Assembly (NCBI GenBank): GCA_036897485.1
Contig: JAYMTF010001424.1
Span: 1-23,486 of the forward strand
Source of the DNA: Pelargonium nanum
Taxonomy: Eukaryota > Streptophyta > Magnoliopsida > Geraniales > Geraniaceae
DNA length: 23,486 bases
Reading direction: 5' to 3'
How positions within the stretch are numbered: the stretch's first letter is position 1; each line of letters begins with the position of its first letter. A program made the position numbers and the translations under genes. Below, piece by piece: positions 1 to 10,203 of this stretch. Under the pieces are notes generated by a model. It was not told the DNA's origin, searched no databases, and worked only from the letters and a program-made list of their open reading frames with translations.

Positions 1-315
1 CGGCAGCGACGCCGTCCTCCTCAGCCCCGGGTCCGCCACCGGCGCCGCCGCAGCGACGTCATGGACCATCGGAATCGACCCGGCAATAGAAGACGATCTG
101 ATTAGCTTATTCGAGCTCTTGTCGACCCCAAATCGACCGCCCAGTGACAGTCCCAGATTCAGCTCAATCTCCTCCGAATCGTCCTCGCTCGCCGCCGCAG
201 CTCCGCCGCTCGAGCTCGCCGTGAACCGCTGCAACAGATCTCTCGGGTACTTCTCCAAATTCAGAGACAGACCCTCCATCCCCTTCCTGCTCCTCAATTC
301 ATTAGCTTCACCCAT
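1..315 (-). CDS. AFP: AFP/NINJA-family ABI5-binding protein, N-terminal part (runs off left edge)
   Basis: Reading the minus strand from ATG 315-313 gives 105 open codons to the window edge. Residues 16-30 read GLSLNLEKYPRDLLQ, the N-terminal block typical of ABI FIVE BINDING PROTEINs. An acidic stretch (SEDDSEEIE, about 43-51) leads into an EAR repression motif, LNLGLSL at 52-58, then GGRFGVD and the conserved LIRSSSI block at 71-77. In this family the EAR motif recruits TOPLESS co-repressors, and a C-terminal domain (outside this window) binds ABI5-type bZIPs or JAZ proteins in the nucleus, dampening ABA or jasmonate responses. The start is firm: an in-frame TGA lies 9 nt upstream of this ATG. 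The GEANELRSRKG lead plus EKYPRDLLQ fits the AFP branch better than NINJA itself; the exact paralogue (AFP2/AFP3-like?) is inferred. Three G-boxes upstream fit ABA induction. Confidence 0.9.
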   Translation of the reverse strand, partial: MGEANELRSRKGMEGLSLNLEKYPRDLLQRFTASSSGGAAAASEDDSEEIELNLGLSLGGRFGVDKSSNKLIRSSSIAGSIPMVHDVAAAAPVADPGLRRTASLP

Positions 316-790
316 ATCTTCTCAAAAAACAAAAACAAAACAAAAAACAGAAAAAACACAATCTGAGCTTCTCTTTTTCCACTTCAGGCTCTGCAAAGAC
401 TCCATCTTGATCGATCCCTCCTCCTCTGCCGATGCAACAGAACAAACCCACGATCCGATTTCAACAAAACCACTTGCAGAAACATCTCCGCCGTCGATTC
501 TTCTCCGCCGCCGCAATGCTCAACACAGCACCAAAACTCACCGCCACGAATCGCACACGTCGCCGGAGCTACACACACAACGCTTCTTCTCCACAAATTC
601 GACAAAACCCATATTTTTAATAACAACAAAAAAATTCAATAAACGGATTTGTTTCCAGAGGAAAAAAAAAATACAGTAACAGTCTAACAGAGAGAAGAAG
701 CAGAAGCAGAGCGAGGAAGAGAACAGAGAAGAGAGGTTTCGGAGGGGTACGACGGTAAATTCAGGGAAATAATCGTTGAAATGACGAGAG
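316..790 (-). promoter_or_regulatory. Probable 5' leader and core promoter of the AFP-like gene
   Basis: On the minus strand this stretch is pyrimidine-rich (CT runs around 680-740 and 1-2 long T runs near 330-370 and 660-672), as plant leaders often are. No convincing TATA box was seen. It contains several minus-strand ATGs, including frames of 64 codons (516-322) and 81 codons (629-384), whose proteins resemble nothing I know and which may lie in a spliced leader intron. The transcription start and any intron cannot be fixed from sequence alone. Confidence 0.45.
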
Positions 791-838
791 TACCCTCCAA
801 GAAGGACAAGAAGAGTACCTGGAGAAGCGGCAGGTCGA

Positions 839-979
839 CACGTGGCGGATACCTGACACGAATTCTACTGGGGATTGTCTTTTCGGCTTCCAAGCCAGCA
901 CAACGCAACACAACTTGTTGGGTGTCGCTGCTGTGACACGTGTCGAGTTCTGGGAGGGGGAGAGAAGAGGGGACACGTG
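839..979. promoter_or_regulatory. Triple G-box/ABRE cluster upstream of the AFP-like gene
   Basis: CACGTG palindromes lie at 839-844, 937-942 and 974-979. The first is an ideal ABRE (ACACGTGGC). The second and third sit in an identical 12-mer, GACACGTGTCGA (935-946 and 972-983), 37 bp apart. Such motifs are bound by ABF/ABI5 bZIPs and also by PIF-type bHLHs. Their position 520-670 bp upstream of the AFP start codon fits the known ABA induction of AFP genes and suggests feedback by ABI5-type factors. Binding itself is inferred. Confidence 0.7.
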
Positions 980-1099
980 TCGAGTTGGGAAATGGCCTCG
1001 TGTCTTAATTGGTTTGGGGCCTCGTAAAAGCTGCGGCGTCGGTTTTTGTTTTGATTTCTGGAATTGGGGTGTTGTGCTAATCTTACTTAGCTGTCATTT

Positions 1100-3229
1100 A
1101 CGTTAACATGACTGGCGTTTCACTCATGCTTCAACTTGCCAAGTTGTCCAGTGGATCTTAATATTTTATTGGTTCAGTTACTGCACAAGTGTTTCTTGTT
1201 TTAATTATAAATATATAAAAATAATAAATAAATAAACCTTTCAAAAAAAAAATTATCTGGATTCCAATTCATTATACATATATAAAAATGTTTGTGCCAA
1301 TTTCTTTTCAAAAAATAAGTATTATATGTCTCTTAAATGATGACTCAATATTCAAGACACACATCTTTTTATAGAAGATCACAGGTCTGAAATTTTATTA
1401 AGTCGGTGATGTGAAGTTTTGGGTTAAAATGGAAGATATACTCATGTGCTGTAGTTGAAATAAAAAAGTGTTTTATTGTTTGCTTTTTTATCTCAATATG
1501 GAAGTATCTTTTTTCTCTGATAGAGATTTGTCATGCACATAGAGACTCACTCAAATATATGCTCTTATCGAAGGTTCTCTAAGAATATTTACACAAATGA
1601 CGACAGTGCGATGCGTGCCCACATGCCACTTCCGAGATGATGTGAGAAAAATAATAAGTAGAAGACAATGATTATGAGTTACCCTTTTTTGGTAACACTC
1701 GTGAGGGTATTTATAGTAGAATTAGCAATGTCGGATGAGAGATTCTTAGTGGGACGCACCATATCTTGTTTGGAGTTCTTCAATTAGTTTTGATCGAAGG
1801 TCTTTACTTTAGCATGTTGAGTCTGTTTGGTATAGTCTTCGGTTATTATTCATTTGATTGCTACACATGTTTATGGGATACCAAAAAATGGTACAACACT
1901 AAAAATTGCTACACTTATAATAATAATAATAATCTAATTTTTTTTTAAAATCAATCTAAAATTATTTATTGTTAAGTTGTGTATCTAAAAACAAATTTTC
2001 TTAAATAATATGTGAATTTATAAGTAAATAAAAATTCACTTAACCCTCTCAGCCCTTTCTTTTTCTTTTTCCTTCATCAGTCCAACATATCTTTCACAAA
2101 ATCCCTTTAGATCCTATGAATGTTCAAATCTTGACATAAACAATATATGTCTGAGTAGCTTTCATTGAAACTTTGTATCAATATAAAAGTGTTTTTTTTT
2201 CTTCTTTTTCATTAATAAAGAAATGACACTTGTTCAAAGTTGTATATTGAAGGTTGCAACTTGATAAACACTTTTTAAAATAAAAAGTATTTTAATTGGC
2301 AATTCTCTGATATTGACCCATTAGTAAACTGATGACATATTTCTTATCTTTTGGTACAAGATTTGCTTGTTCATCATTTTTGTTCAATGTATGAGATTGA
2401 ATGATTTATATGTGTGTGTGTATACAATCACGATTATTTTGATATCTCAAATAAGACCCATCAACCATGATAAATAGAAAATAATGATACTAGTTGGCAT
2501 ACCCTTTGGTTCAAAATAGCTATGTATGCTTATAATTTCAAAATAATTACATTGATATATTTATATTAACCTCTTTTTTATACCCGATTAAAAATATGTC
2601 TCGAATCATTCCCATCTGACAACAAAATTCAAATCAACGACCCTTGATTAAATAGTGTGAGTTTGAACTATTTACATGTATTATACACACGTAACATATA
2701 TATGTAAAAAATACATATTGCATATGAATAAATAACTTATATAAGTTTTCCCCAAAAAATAATAAATAGTTCAATTTAACACTAAAAGAATTGGCACTAT
2801 ATAAAACTATGAGGGTATGAAAAAAGAAAGTATCTCAGCTAAAATGTGAGGACAAATGTTCAACTAACTAACAAGAAAATGTTATCTCGCGAATTATCAA
2901 TCACACCTTGTCAAATAAATTTGCGAACGCAGAGCGCCAACTCGTATCAATTATTTTTGTGTTTTTGCTAGTTTGTTTGATTGAGACTCATGACATTCTC
3001 TGTATATATATATATATTAGAGATAATTATTTGAATATGAAGCAGCGGATTTGAAATCTAATTTGACTTAAAATTGATACAATCTGACAAATTTATCTTA
3101 TTAAATTTTGGGTTGGATCGAACTAGACAATTTTGCACGTGTCAATCTATACATAATTATACTATATATGTTTGGGTTTGTGGAGTATAAAATTTTAGTG
3201 AATGCTACTACAAGTAACTATTTTGAAAC
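1100..3229. other. AT-rich intergenic DNA, no gene seen
   Basis: No reading frame here shows a recognisable domain or sensible splice structure. Only simple sequence was noted: (TAA)5 at about 1918-1932, a TG run at about 2409-2420, a TA run at about 3003-3018 and long A/T tracts. I cannot identify any transposon ends. Confidence 0.6.
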
Positions 3230-3680
3230 GTTGCTTCTCTGTCCAAGCTGGTGGGTGCCAACCACTTCTCGGAGCGCGAACAGTCACCGACCCAGTATGA
3301 GATCCGACAGTCACTCTGAGCTATAGCCACAGTCAGGTAGCTTTAACCACACTCGACTCCGGTCAACAAAACCTGGAACATAATCAACGAGTAACTCACC
3401 AATAATCGATACGTGTCCAACATGAACCGGCGAGGAGGGCGCGTGGAGCACGTGGTCTCAGTGAAGACTCAAAGTGGGGCCCAGACGGCCAAGTTGCGTT
3501 TGCACTTTTTTAAATTTGGTGTTCAAAGTAGGGTCCACGTGTCAGGAGGGTGATGTAGTGGACACGTGTCGAAGTCAGTGAGGAGGGTCCCCTATCGAGG
3601 ATCTGGATGTGATGAGTCACCAAGTATTGTTGACGGTGACAGATTCAGCACTGTACCTGTTGTTGTGCTTGTCTGTCCAA
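3230..3680. promoter_or_regulatory. GC-richer island with four ACGT-core motifs
   Basis: This stretch stands out from the flanking AT-rich DNA. It carries ACGTGTC at 3411-3417 and CACGTG at 3449-3454, 3536-3541 and 3563-3568. The last is embedded in GACACGTGTCGA (3561-3572), the same 12-mer found twice near the AFP promoter. No gene start is recognisable beside it; a 65-codon plus-strand frame at 3566-3763 has no known features. It may be a distal regulatory element, a dispersed copy of a promoter fragment, or the promoter of an unrecognised transcript. Confidence 0.4.
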
Positions 3681-3849
3681 ACCCAACAGGTCAATACAAA
3701 CTCAGTAGCTACTGTATTTATTTTGTGATAAATTGCACTTTTTTTTTTCATTCTCGTACGTGAAATTGATAATGATTTTTAAGGATATAACGACTTAAAA
3801 ATGATATATTATGTGATATACATAGAGCTTAAAAATTCGAGTTGTGTTA

Positions 3850-4345
3850 GTTGTGTATACACAATACGACGCGACTCGCCAACAACCTACGAGTCAAGGG
3901 GTCAACACACCACTTAGATATCGTAGTGTTTCAGTTTCGAGTCATTGTGGTCACTACTTGATTACATTGCTTGGTTATGTTTCTTGTCATGATGTGACTC
4001 ATCTCTATTACATTGCTTGGTTTTATAACATTAACAAGTTACTCGCATTATTTATCGCTCGTTTGATGTCTTGTCGGGTTTTTTTTTTGTGTATTGCACA
4101 AAACGTTCAGTAACTGTGTTGATGTCTCAACATGAAAACGACATGATAATTATCACAAAACACGAACACGCTGACGCATGTAACTAAATATTGAACCGTG
4201 TTGACATGACATGAACACAACTTAACACATTATGTATTATATTATAACCAACACATGCATTTAACACAACATTATCCAACACGTTTTGCACGACCCAACA
4301 CAAAACTTTATTATGATTAATTAATAATTACACTTTCAAGTATGT
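3850..4345. repeat. Degraded dispersed repeat (related to the insertion at 14980-15569)
   Basis: The stretch is rich in ACACGAACACG, AACACAAC and GCACGACCCAACAC words. AACACAACTTAACACATT at 4214-4231 matches 15163-15180 with one difference, and the same vocabulary recurs throughout the large insertion in the CDC48B-like gene. I could not find clear terminal inverted repeats or a target-site duplication here, so the ends are approximate. The 89-codon plus-strand frame inside (3844-4113) is not recognisable as a gene. Confidence 0.45.
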
Positions 4346-4370
4346 GTATTTGAACGTGTCACAACAAGCT

Positions 4371-4421
4371 AATTAATCGTCCGTCTTTTTTTTTTGACCA
4401 GCAATTAATCGTCCGTCTTTT
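4371..4421 (-). mobile_element. Poly(A)-tail insertion stub with 19-bp direct repeats
   Basis: A perfect 19-bp direct repeat (AATTAATCGTCCGTCTTTT at 4371-4389 and 4403-4421) flanks 13 bp, TTTTTTGACCAGC. Read on the minus strand this is target duplication, GCTGGTC, A-run, target duplication: the architecture of an extremely 5'-truncated non-LTR retrotransposon. The stub at 22534-22587 has the same layout. A simple tandem duplication by slippage is the alternative. Confidence 0.5.
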
Positions 4422-5080
4422 AAAAGCTCAACACAAACACGATACAAGAATTTAGAGCTTAGTTGAGAATAATAGCGTGGCACAAGAACGGTGGTGTGGT
4501 GATGTGGTCCATGTCTCATGAATATGATCATATATAATGCATAAACACACCTACTTGTAAGACACAAAAGGACCAGAATGACAATATTTTAAACTAAACC
4601 TAAGCAACAGTTCTCAAAAGGCCATCTACTTCCAGCCACGTTTGTACTTTCTAGGATTATGCCTGTTTTTGTTGTCCCCACATCAAAAGAGTCCCAATTT
4701 AGAGTGAAAAAAAATTAAATTTAAAGGTTTGTTTCGTATACATTTTGCACAAGTATATTACATTTACATCTTTACACCTATAAATATACGTGAGCTCCCT
4801 ATTGTTTGCTATATACTAATTTTCATATTGGTAAAATGTATGGAAGATATCAATATCATATTTTCCTATATAAAAATATATACATCAATTGGTCCAAAAC
4901 AAAAATTTTTTTATTAACAAAAAATAAGTGAAATTTAATTAGAAAATGGACTGGCCGATTTAAACTATAACATTTTCAATTAGCACGATGAACAAGTGAA
5001 AATATCATCGGATAGCGGGAAGACCCGGGTCAAAAGACCGACCAATTGGTCTTGAACGAAAACGACAACGTTTTGGTGTG
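4422..5080. other. Intergenic DNA, nothing recognised
   Basis: The stretch is AT-rich up to about 4980. No frame has a recognisable domain, RNA gene or transposon terminus. Confidence 0.5.
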
Positions 5081-5259
5081 ACACGTATTTTTGAAAATTA
5101 AAATAAAATGGTGGGGTCCGTGGGGAGATAGACAAGGAACCAAAAAAAAGGGGACAGCGGTGATGAGGAGATCTTGGTAGGATGATTTGGGTGGCAGGAC
5201 ACGTCATAGACGTCGACGTCACAGTTGAAAGATTCTCTCACGCCTCAGACCGCCACGTG
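5081..5259. promoter_or_regulatory. Second ACGT-motif island with tandem GACGTC palindromes
   Basis: ACACGT lies at 5081-5086, GGACACGTCA at about 5197-5206, two abutting GACGTC palindromes at 5209-5220 followed by AC (GACGTCGACGTCAC), and CACGTG at 5254-5259. These are candidate sites for bZIP factors (G-box, C-box and as-1/TGA types). The closest recognised genes are the 3' end of the NTF2-RRM gene about 0.7 kb to the right and the AFP promoter about 4.2 kb to the left. An 80-codon minus-strand frame here (5222-4980) has no recognisable features. Confidence 0.4.
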
Positions 5260-5700
5260 TTGGGCCATCAAACGCTACACAACACCTACTTGCTGTTTGC
5301 CAAAACTGACAACAACAACAAATATAATAATGTTTCTATGTAGTTGGTACCAAACACATAATGTAGATTACATTTAAGGATGAGAGATAAATAATGTTCT
5401 TCACCTGGGATTTTTGTACTTAAATTATATTTGCCCTTGTACAAAATAAATTAGGTCAATATGATTTGTTAATAAAATCAATCATTTTTCAGATCGAATG
5501 AGTTCAATATATTATAGTAGTTTGAATTAATCGGTTATATGCATATGTTGATTATAATATATTATCGGTATCGAACATCTTATGAAAAGATACTGTGTGA
5601 CTGATGTTATTCTTAAGTATTATAGCTCAAACAAAAACAAACTTTGATTCTGATACCATTTTCAGAGAACACACTGACAAAAAAATCCAGACCTACATAT
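5260..5700. other. AT-rich flank downstream of the NTF2-RRM gene
   Basis: No gene or element is recognised. The right part may belong to the 3' untranslated region of the minus-strand NTF2-RRM gene, whose cleavage site I cannot place. Confidence 0.4.
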
Positions 5701-5708
5701 ATAAGACG

Positions 5709-5852
5709 CCAAAGAATGTCAAAACTCACTACAGAAACCATTAATAGATTAAAACTAACTCTACAAGAAATGATCCAAAAAAGAATACCAAAACTCACTA
5801 CAAAAACCATTAATAGTTGTTAAAAACAAACTCTCCAAGATATGGTCCAAAA
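5709..5852. repeat. Two-copy tandem repeat of about 70 bp
   Basis: A unit running from CCAAA...AAAACTCACTACA, through AACCATTAATAG and AACTCT.CAAGA, to GTCCAAAA or GATCCAAAA occurs at about 5709-5780 and again at about 5775-5852, with scattered differences and small indels. It lies beyond the stop codon of the minus-strand NTF2-RRM gene, so it may fall in that gene's 3' region. Confidence 0.65.
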
Positions 5853-5965
5853 TCTAAGTTGCTTGCCTCAAAAAACTTCCAAAAAGAATCAAATTCTCAA
5901 TTCCTCAACCAATACTATGTAGTGAACAAAATTTGGGGATTTCAATGGATGGCGAATTTTATTCT

Positions 5966-8631
5966 TCAAGCTTCCACAGTCTGAGGGGCAGTTCCATTCT
6001 GATACACACCCTTTTCTCTGGGATAAGCATTGCCATTGTTATTGCTGCTGTTGCGTCCATTGTTTCCACCAACATTGCGCCCATTGCTGCCACGAGCTCG
6101 ACCAGAGAACTCGCCTCGCTTTTCATTCTCCCTACCGGAGAACTCTCCCCGCTTTTCAAAGTCATTTCTGCCATAGCCCCGACCTCCAAAGTTTCCTCGA
6201 GGCCTGAAACTATCATTCCGGAAACCACCACGAAACCTCCCACCTTCGTTGTTATCTGCAAGATAAAAGGTTCAACAAAAGCTTAGCTTTTCTCTGCTTC
6301 TAGCACATTGAAAACAATACTTCCTCCGTCTTAGTTTTTGTTTTCAAAAGAGTTGAGGAGAGAAGTTAGTTGTGTTATGTTTCCTATTCTATCCCCATAG
6401 AGATGTGTCGTAACAAACTTAGGTGATACTAACTAAATATTATGGAGACACTATTGGTAATTCATAGATAACCAACTTCCTAAAAAGGAAATAAGACACT
6501 CATTTGAGGACAAAAATGCAAGAAAAACACAAGTCATTATAGAACGGAAGTAGTAACTTGTTTGAGGAATGTTGGAGAATCATAACTTTATAGGTTGCAA
6601 GAAACATAAATTTGGCGGACACATTAGCTAAACATAAATATAATATCGCTGTAATGCTAATTTGGAGAGAAGTAGCCATAGTTGTATATTCACTTGCCTC
6701 GTCTCTTCATTTCAACGGTTGCATTGCGACTACCAATTGTGATAGGAGATGCCTGAAACAATAAGGGGCATAATATTAGATGCTCAAGAACCATCGTTAT
6801 TTATTTTTTTATTCAAGAAGAATCGACCATGATCAACTAATAGCATTTTAAACAGGATTGTGATGTATAGTTTGATAAGATCAGCCCAAACCCATTGATT
6901 AACAACAATATATATGGCATATGGAAAACACAAGATAACGACAAGACGATACCTGAATTGCGCTTTCCACAGAGCTTAAGGAATCAAACTCAACAAACCC
7001 AAAACAAGATTGCTGATCCTGAAGAATTAAGTTCAACATACACAAGTTAGTAACAAGACAAATATCCTTGTTAAAGTAAAACTGAGCAATGAAACAAACC
7101 TTGAAACCTCTAACTTGGATACCATCACGTTTAATTGAACCAAATTTCTTGAAAACTGTTTCAAGTTGTTCAGCAGTCGCATCACAAGGAAGATTTCGAA
7201 TAAATATGGAATGACCCTTTGCTGTAACTAGAATAAAAAAAATTATATTATTATAAACAATTCCATTCTCACAAAACACTCCAAGACAAGCATTAAAACA
7301 ATAAAGATTAGAATAGTGCAAACATGTAAATAAGAAACAACCTGAACGATCAATGTTCCTTTCAAGAGAGCTGTTGCTGCTAGGAGCTGCAACTTCAGGC
7401 GGAGGAGCTGGACGCAATGGTGCTGATGGTTTTGGAGAAACCTTCACTTGGAAAGGAGCGGGATTCTGCTTCAGCGCATTCACCTGAAGGAAAATAGAAA
7501 ATCATTAGTTTTGACATAGAAGTAAATCAAAATGGCAAGAACATTATTTTCTTATGCATAAACAGAAACTTACAAGTGATGCATACGACTTTTTTTCTGC
7601 ATCCTGTTTGACAACAGGAGAGGTTTTTTCGGCAATTGGGTGAACATCATTCTGAGTTGAATTGCGCCAGGGATCAGTAACCTTGACCTCTTTTTCAGAG
7701 GATGGGATCTCGCCATTCTCCAAATGATGATTTGATTTGTTGTTCTCCTCCAACACTTCAGAAGTATGATTCCCAACAGAATAATCAATAACTTGACCAG
7801 TTTCTGCAATAAACAATGACACTAATATTCTTGAACTCTTATAATTAATATAGAACCACAAATTACAAATAGCAAATTAAAAGAACCTACCAGCTTCCGG
7901 AACCAGAGATGCTGCTTGAACTTCATCATTAACATCATTGTCAACAACAATTTTTGGCTCATGGTCATAAGTTGCAATAACAGTGGTCCCGTCATCATCC
8001 ACATATCTCAAAATATCATTCAAAACAAAAAATCCAACGTTTTGAGGAGCTAGAAAAAATGACTGCGTAAACTTCCGTTTAGTCTGATCTTTCCCAATTA
8101 AGAAACCAGTAACAAATACAATAACTCCATTTTGGTAAGAGATTTGAGAATCTGCTGTCAATATCTCTACTTGATAGTTATTGCAATCGAAAGAAAGAAT
8201 CTGGTCATTGATGCCCTATCCAAAATGAAACAAAAAGTATTAACAACAAAACTAATACCAACAATCATAAATAAAATTACTCTGTAATGCAAAATACCCC
8301 ATGATTGTAATGGAACCACAACAAATATACGCTTTAACGACTACGGCATACAGATATAGTTTTTTTTTTAAGACTACTCGACCACAACCAATAATTTAGA
8401 ATTTACTAGAACAATTTTATAACAAAGGTAATACTGTCATCATACTTGCATTGTTGTCACCGTCGTCATGACACCATCTGGTCCCGGTCGACTTAAGGAA
8501 CTTGAATCCTGGTAAAATTTATGAACTTGATCGGGTGTTTGAAGTAATATAGCATAGTATTGAGCAATAAAAGCATTTCCCACTATCTCTGGGGCTGGGA
8601 GGGCTGCAGCACTTTCAGGTTGTGCTGCCAT
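5966..8631 (-). CDS. NTF2-domain and RRM protein, G3BP-like (eight coding exons)
   Basis: Coding exons on the minus strand are 8631-8446, 8215-7891, 7803-7574, 7483-7342, 7227-7100, 7018-6953, 6752-6698 and 6255-5966, giving 1422 nt or 473 aa. Residues about 14-133 form an NTF2-like domain (VGNAFIAQYYAILLQTPDQV, HKFYQDSS, then GINDQILSFD). A charged, disordered linker follows, then an RRM at about 300-375 with RNP2 IFIRNL (302-307) and RNP1 SCFGFVEF (341-348). The C-terminus is an RG-rich tail (about 376-445) in which EKRGEFSGR is duplicated (411-419 and 422-430). The order NTF2, acidic linker, RRM, RGG is that of G3BP/Rasputin proteins, cytoplasmic RNA-binding scaffolds of stress granules; that role is inferred by family. 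The seventh coding intron starts with GC instead of GT. The sixth exon has two in-frame acceptors 6 nt apart. An AATAAA (5963-5958) overlaps the end of the reading frame region. Confidence 0.9.
6320..6550. mobile_element. Stowaway-like (Tc1/mariner) MITE in an intron of the NTF2-RRM gene
   Basis: The left end reads CTTCCTCCGTCTTAG after TA (6318-6319). The right end, read in reverse complement, is CTTCCGTTCTATAATGAC, followed by TA (6551-6552). CTCCCTCCGT-type ends with a TA target duplication are the signature of plant Stowaway MITEs. At 231 bp and without coding capacity it is non-autonomous. The ends have diverged by a few bases and one small gap, so it is an old copy. It occupies just over half of the 442-bp intron 6697-6256. 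Confidence 0.65.
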
Positions 8632-9525
8632 CTCTGCATAAATCACCAACCACTTGTTAGATTTCAAAAGGAAGGCTAAGACAATATAATTGTAGGTAGT
8701 AAAAGTAGTAACTGATCTTGGATGGATTGCATATATATAAACCACATGTAAGGTTACTAGCACGAAAACTTAATAAGGTTTTAACCACTAACTCGGCCAC
8801 TAACTATTTGGTAAAGACTCAACCACTATTAAAAACTCGGGATCCAATGGCGCACTCTGCACCCACAAATTCATTGAGTAATAATCAATAAGTTGTATGC
8901 TCTCATTGGTTTGACTCACTCTAAATCATTAATACCTTTTTCTGTTTTCTAAATATTTGTATTATATGAAAACAAGCCTCAAGCCTCAAAACTCTACCCA
9001 ATATTAAATCAGAACAAAGCATCAAACTTTATGTCATGATTCATCTTTACCGACATCAGTGAAGCAAAAAATACAAATAATTATTACTACATTAAAATTA
9101 GCACAAAGAGCAAATAATTGCAAAAGGTACAAACCCTAGATCTGCTTAGCAACATCAATCATTAAACAATTCAAATTTTGAATATACTCAAAATCAACAA
9201 TGAATTTCTTAACAAAAAAAAACAAATTACACCAACAAATCGAATCAAACCGTATTCAAACATCACCGAATCAATCAATCAACACAAACCTACCAAACCA
9301 AACCAAATCAAATCAAAATCAGATTGTGTAATGTATGTACGTAACTCGTTAAGCTCAACAACATTGGAAAAAATAAACACAATACCTCCTAAAGCAACAG
9401 AAGAAAACAACACAGAAGCGGAGATTGGTAATGGAAGCAGAGAGGACCAAACAGAGCTCGGAGAACAGAGTGTGTCGCCGAGAACGAGACTGAGACACGA
9501 AGAAGGAGATCTAAAAATTGAAATT
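8632..9525 (-). other. 5' leader exon and leader intron of the NTF2-RRM gene
   Basis: The coding ATG is only 2 nt inside its exon: TATGCAG ends at 8634 immediately before AG-ATG, so an upstream non-coding exon is needed. A good donor, TTTAGGAG/GTATTG, places the end of that exon at 9386 and the intron at 9385-8634 (752 bp). The leader exon, about 9525-9386, is CT-rich on the minus strand and lies just downstream of a TATA box. Plus-strand frames here are chance. The transcription start is estimated from the TATA position. Confidence 0.6.
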
Positions 9526-9550
9526 AAAATTAAAATAAATAGCCAAAGAC

Positions 9551-9625
9551 TATTTATAGGAGTTTTTACTGGAGGGAACGCACGTGACTCCAGAATAGTG
9601 GGTCCCATCAGCTAATCATCACGTG
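9551..9625 (-). promoter_or_regulatory. Promoter of the NTF2-RRM gene: TATA box and two G-boxes
   Basis: TATAAATA reads on the minus strand at 9558-9551. CACGTG motifs sit 23 bp and 62 bp further upstream, at 9581-9586 and 9620-9625. Further ACGT cores are present at 9768-9773 (ACGTGG) and 9807-9812 (CCACGT). This arrangement suggests stress- or light-linked bZIP/bHLH control. Confidence 0.6.
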
Positions 9626-9629
9626 CGAG

Positions 9630-10200
9630 AGAACGAGAGCAATGGACGGTCCTGATTCATGAGGGTCCGTTGAAGCTTCCTGCGGTGCGTTGTACAATAG
9701 TTTTTAATTATTATTGATTCTTTAAATCCAGCTGTTACCACAATATTTTGTTAGATGTGATTGGTCTACGTGGAATTTGGTATCTGAGATGGCCAATAAT
9801 AATGCCCCACGTAAGAAATTGATTTTGACTTTCTATTTTTGTTGTTTCTAGAATTTACCAAAATATTCAAGGAGTCGGTCAACTAAATCAAAGGTTAATT
9901 TTTTTCTAATTTGAAAAGTAAAATGACATACCTTCCCCGTGGGTTAATAGTAATTAATTTTATATTATAGGTTTGTTCCAAAATAAATAGTGATATTAAT
10001 TTACAAATCATAATATTAGTAGTTTTTTTACTTTTGTTTACAATCACAAACCTAATTATATTAAAATTTCATTTACCAATTATTTATTAAAAAGATAATT
10101 GGATATTTATTTTAAGATAATCAAATTTAATGTAATAAGATAATTGATATTGATAAAGGAGTAGGATTATTCTAATTGGAGTGAAGAAAATACAAAGTTG
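9630..10200. other. AT-rich intergenic DNA
   Basis: Apart from the ACGT cores near its left end, no gene, RNA or transposon end was recognised. Confidence 0.5.
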
Positions 10201-10203
10201 GTA

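Noticed and set aside
322-629. Minus-strand frames of 64 and 81 codons before AFP as real proteins
   Set aside because: No recognisable features; at most upstream frames in the leader, and possibly intronic.
119-679. 186-codon plus-strand frame
   Set aside because: It is antisense to the AFP coding region and leader; composition is serine/threonine-rich junk from complementing CT-rich leader sequence, with no domain.
3566-4113. Plus-strand frames of 65 and 89 codons as genes
   Set aside because: No domain, no splice context; the second lies in a degraded repeat.
4980-5222. 80-codon minus-strand frame as a gene
   Set aside because: No family resemblance; better explained as an intergenic regulatory island.
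9178-9615. 145-codon plus-strand frame
   Set aside because: Lies opposite the leader exon and promoter of the NTF2-RRM gene, including its TATA box; no domain.
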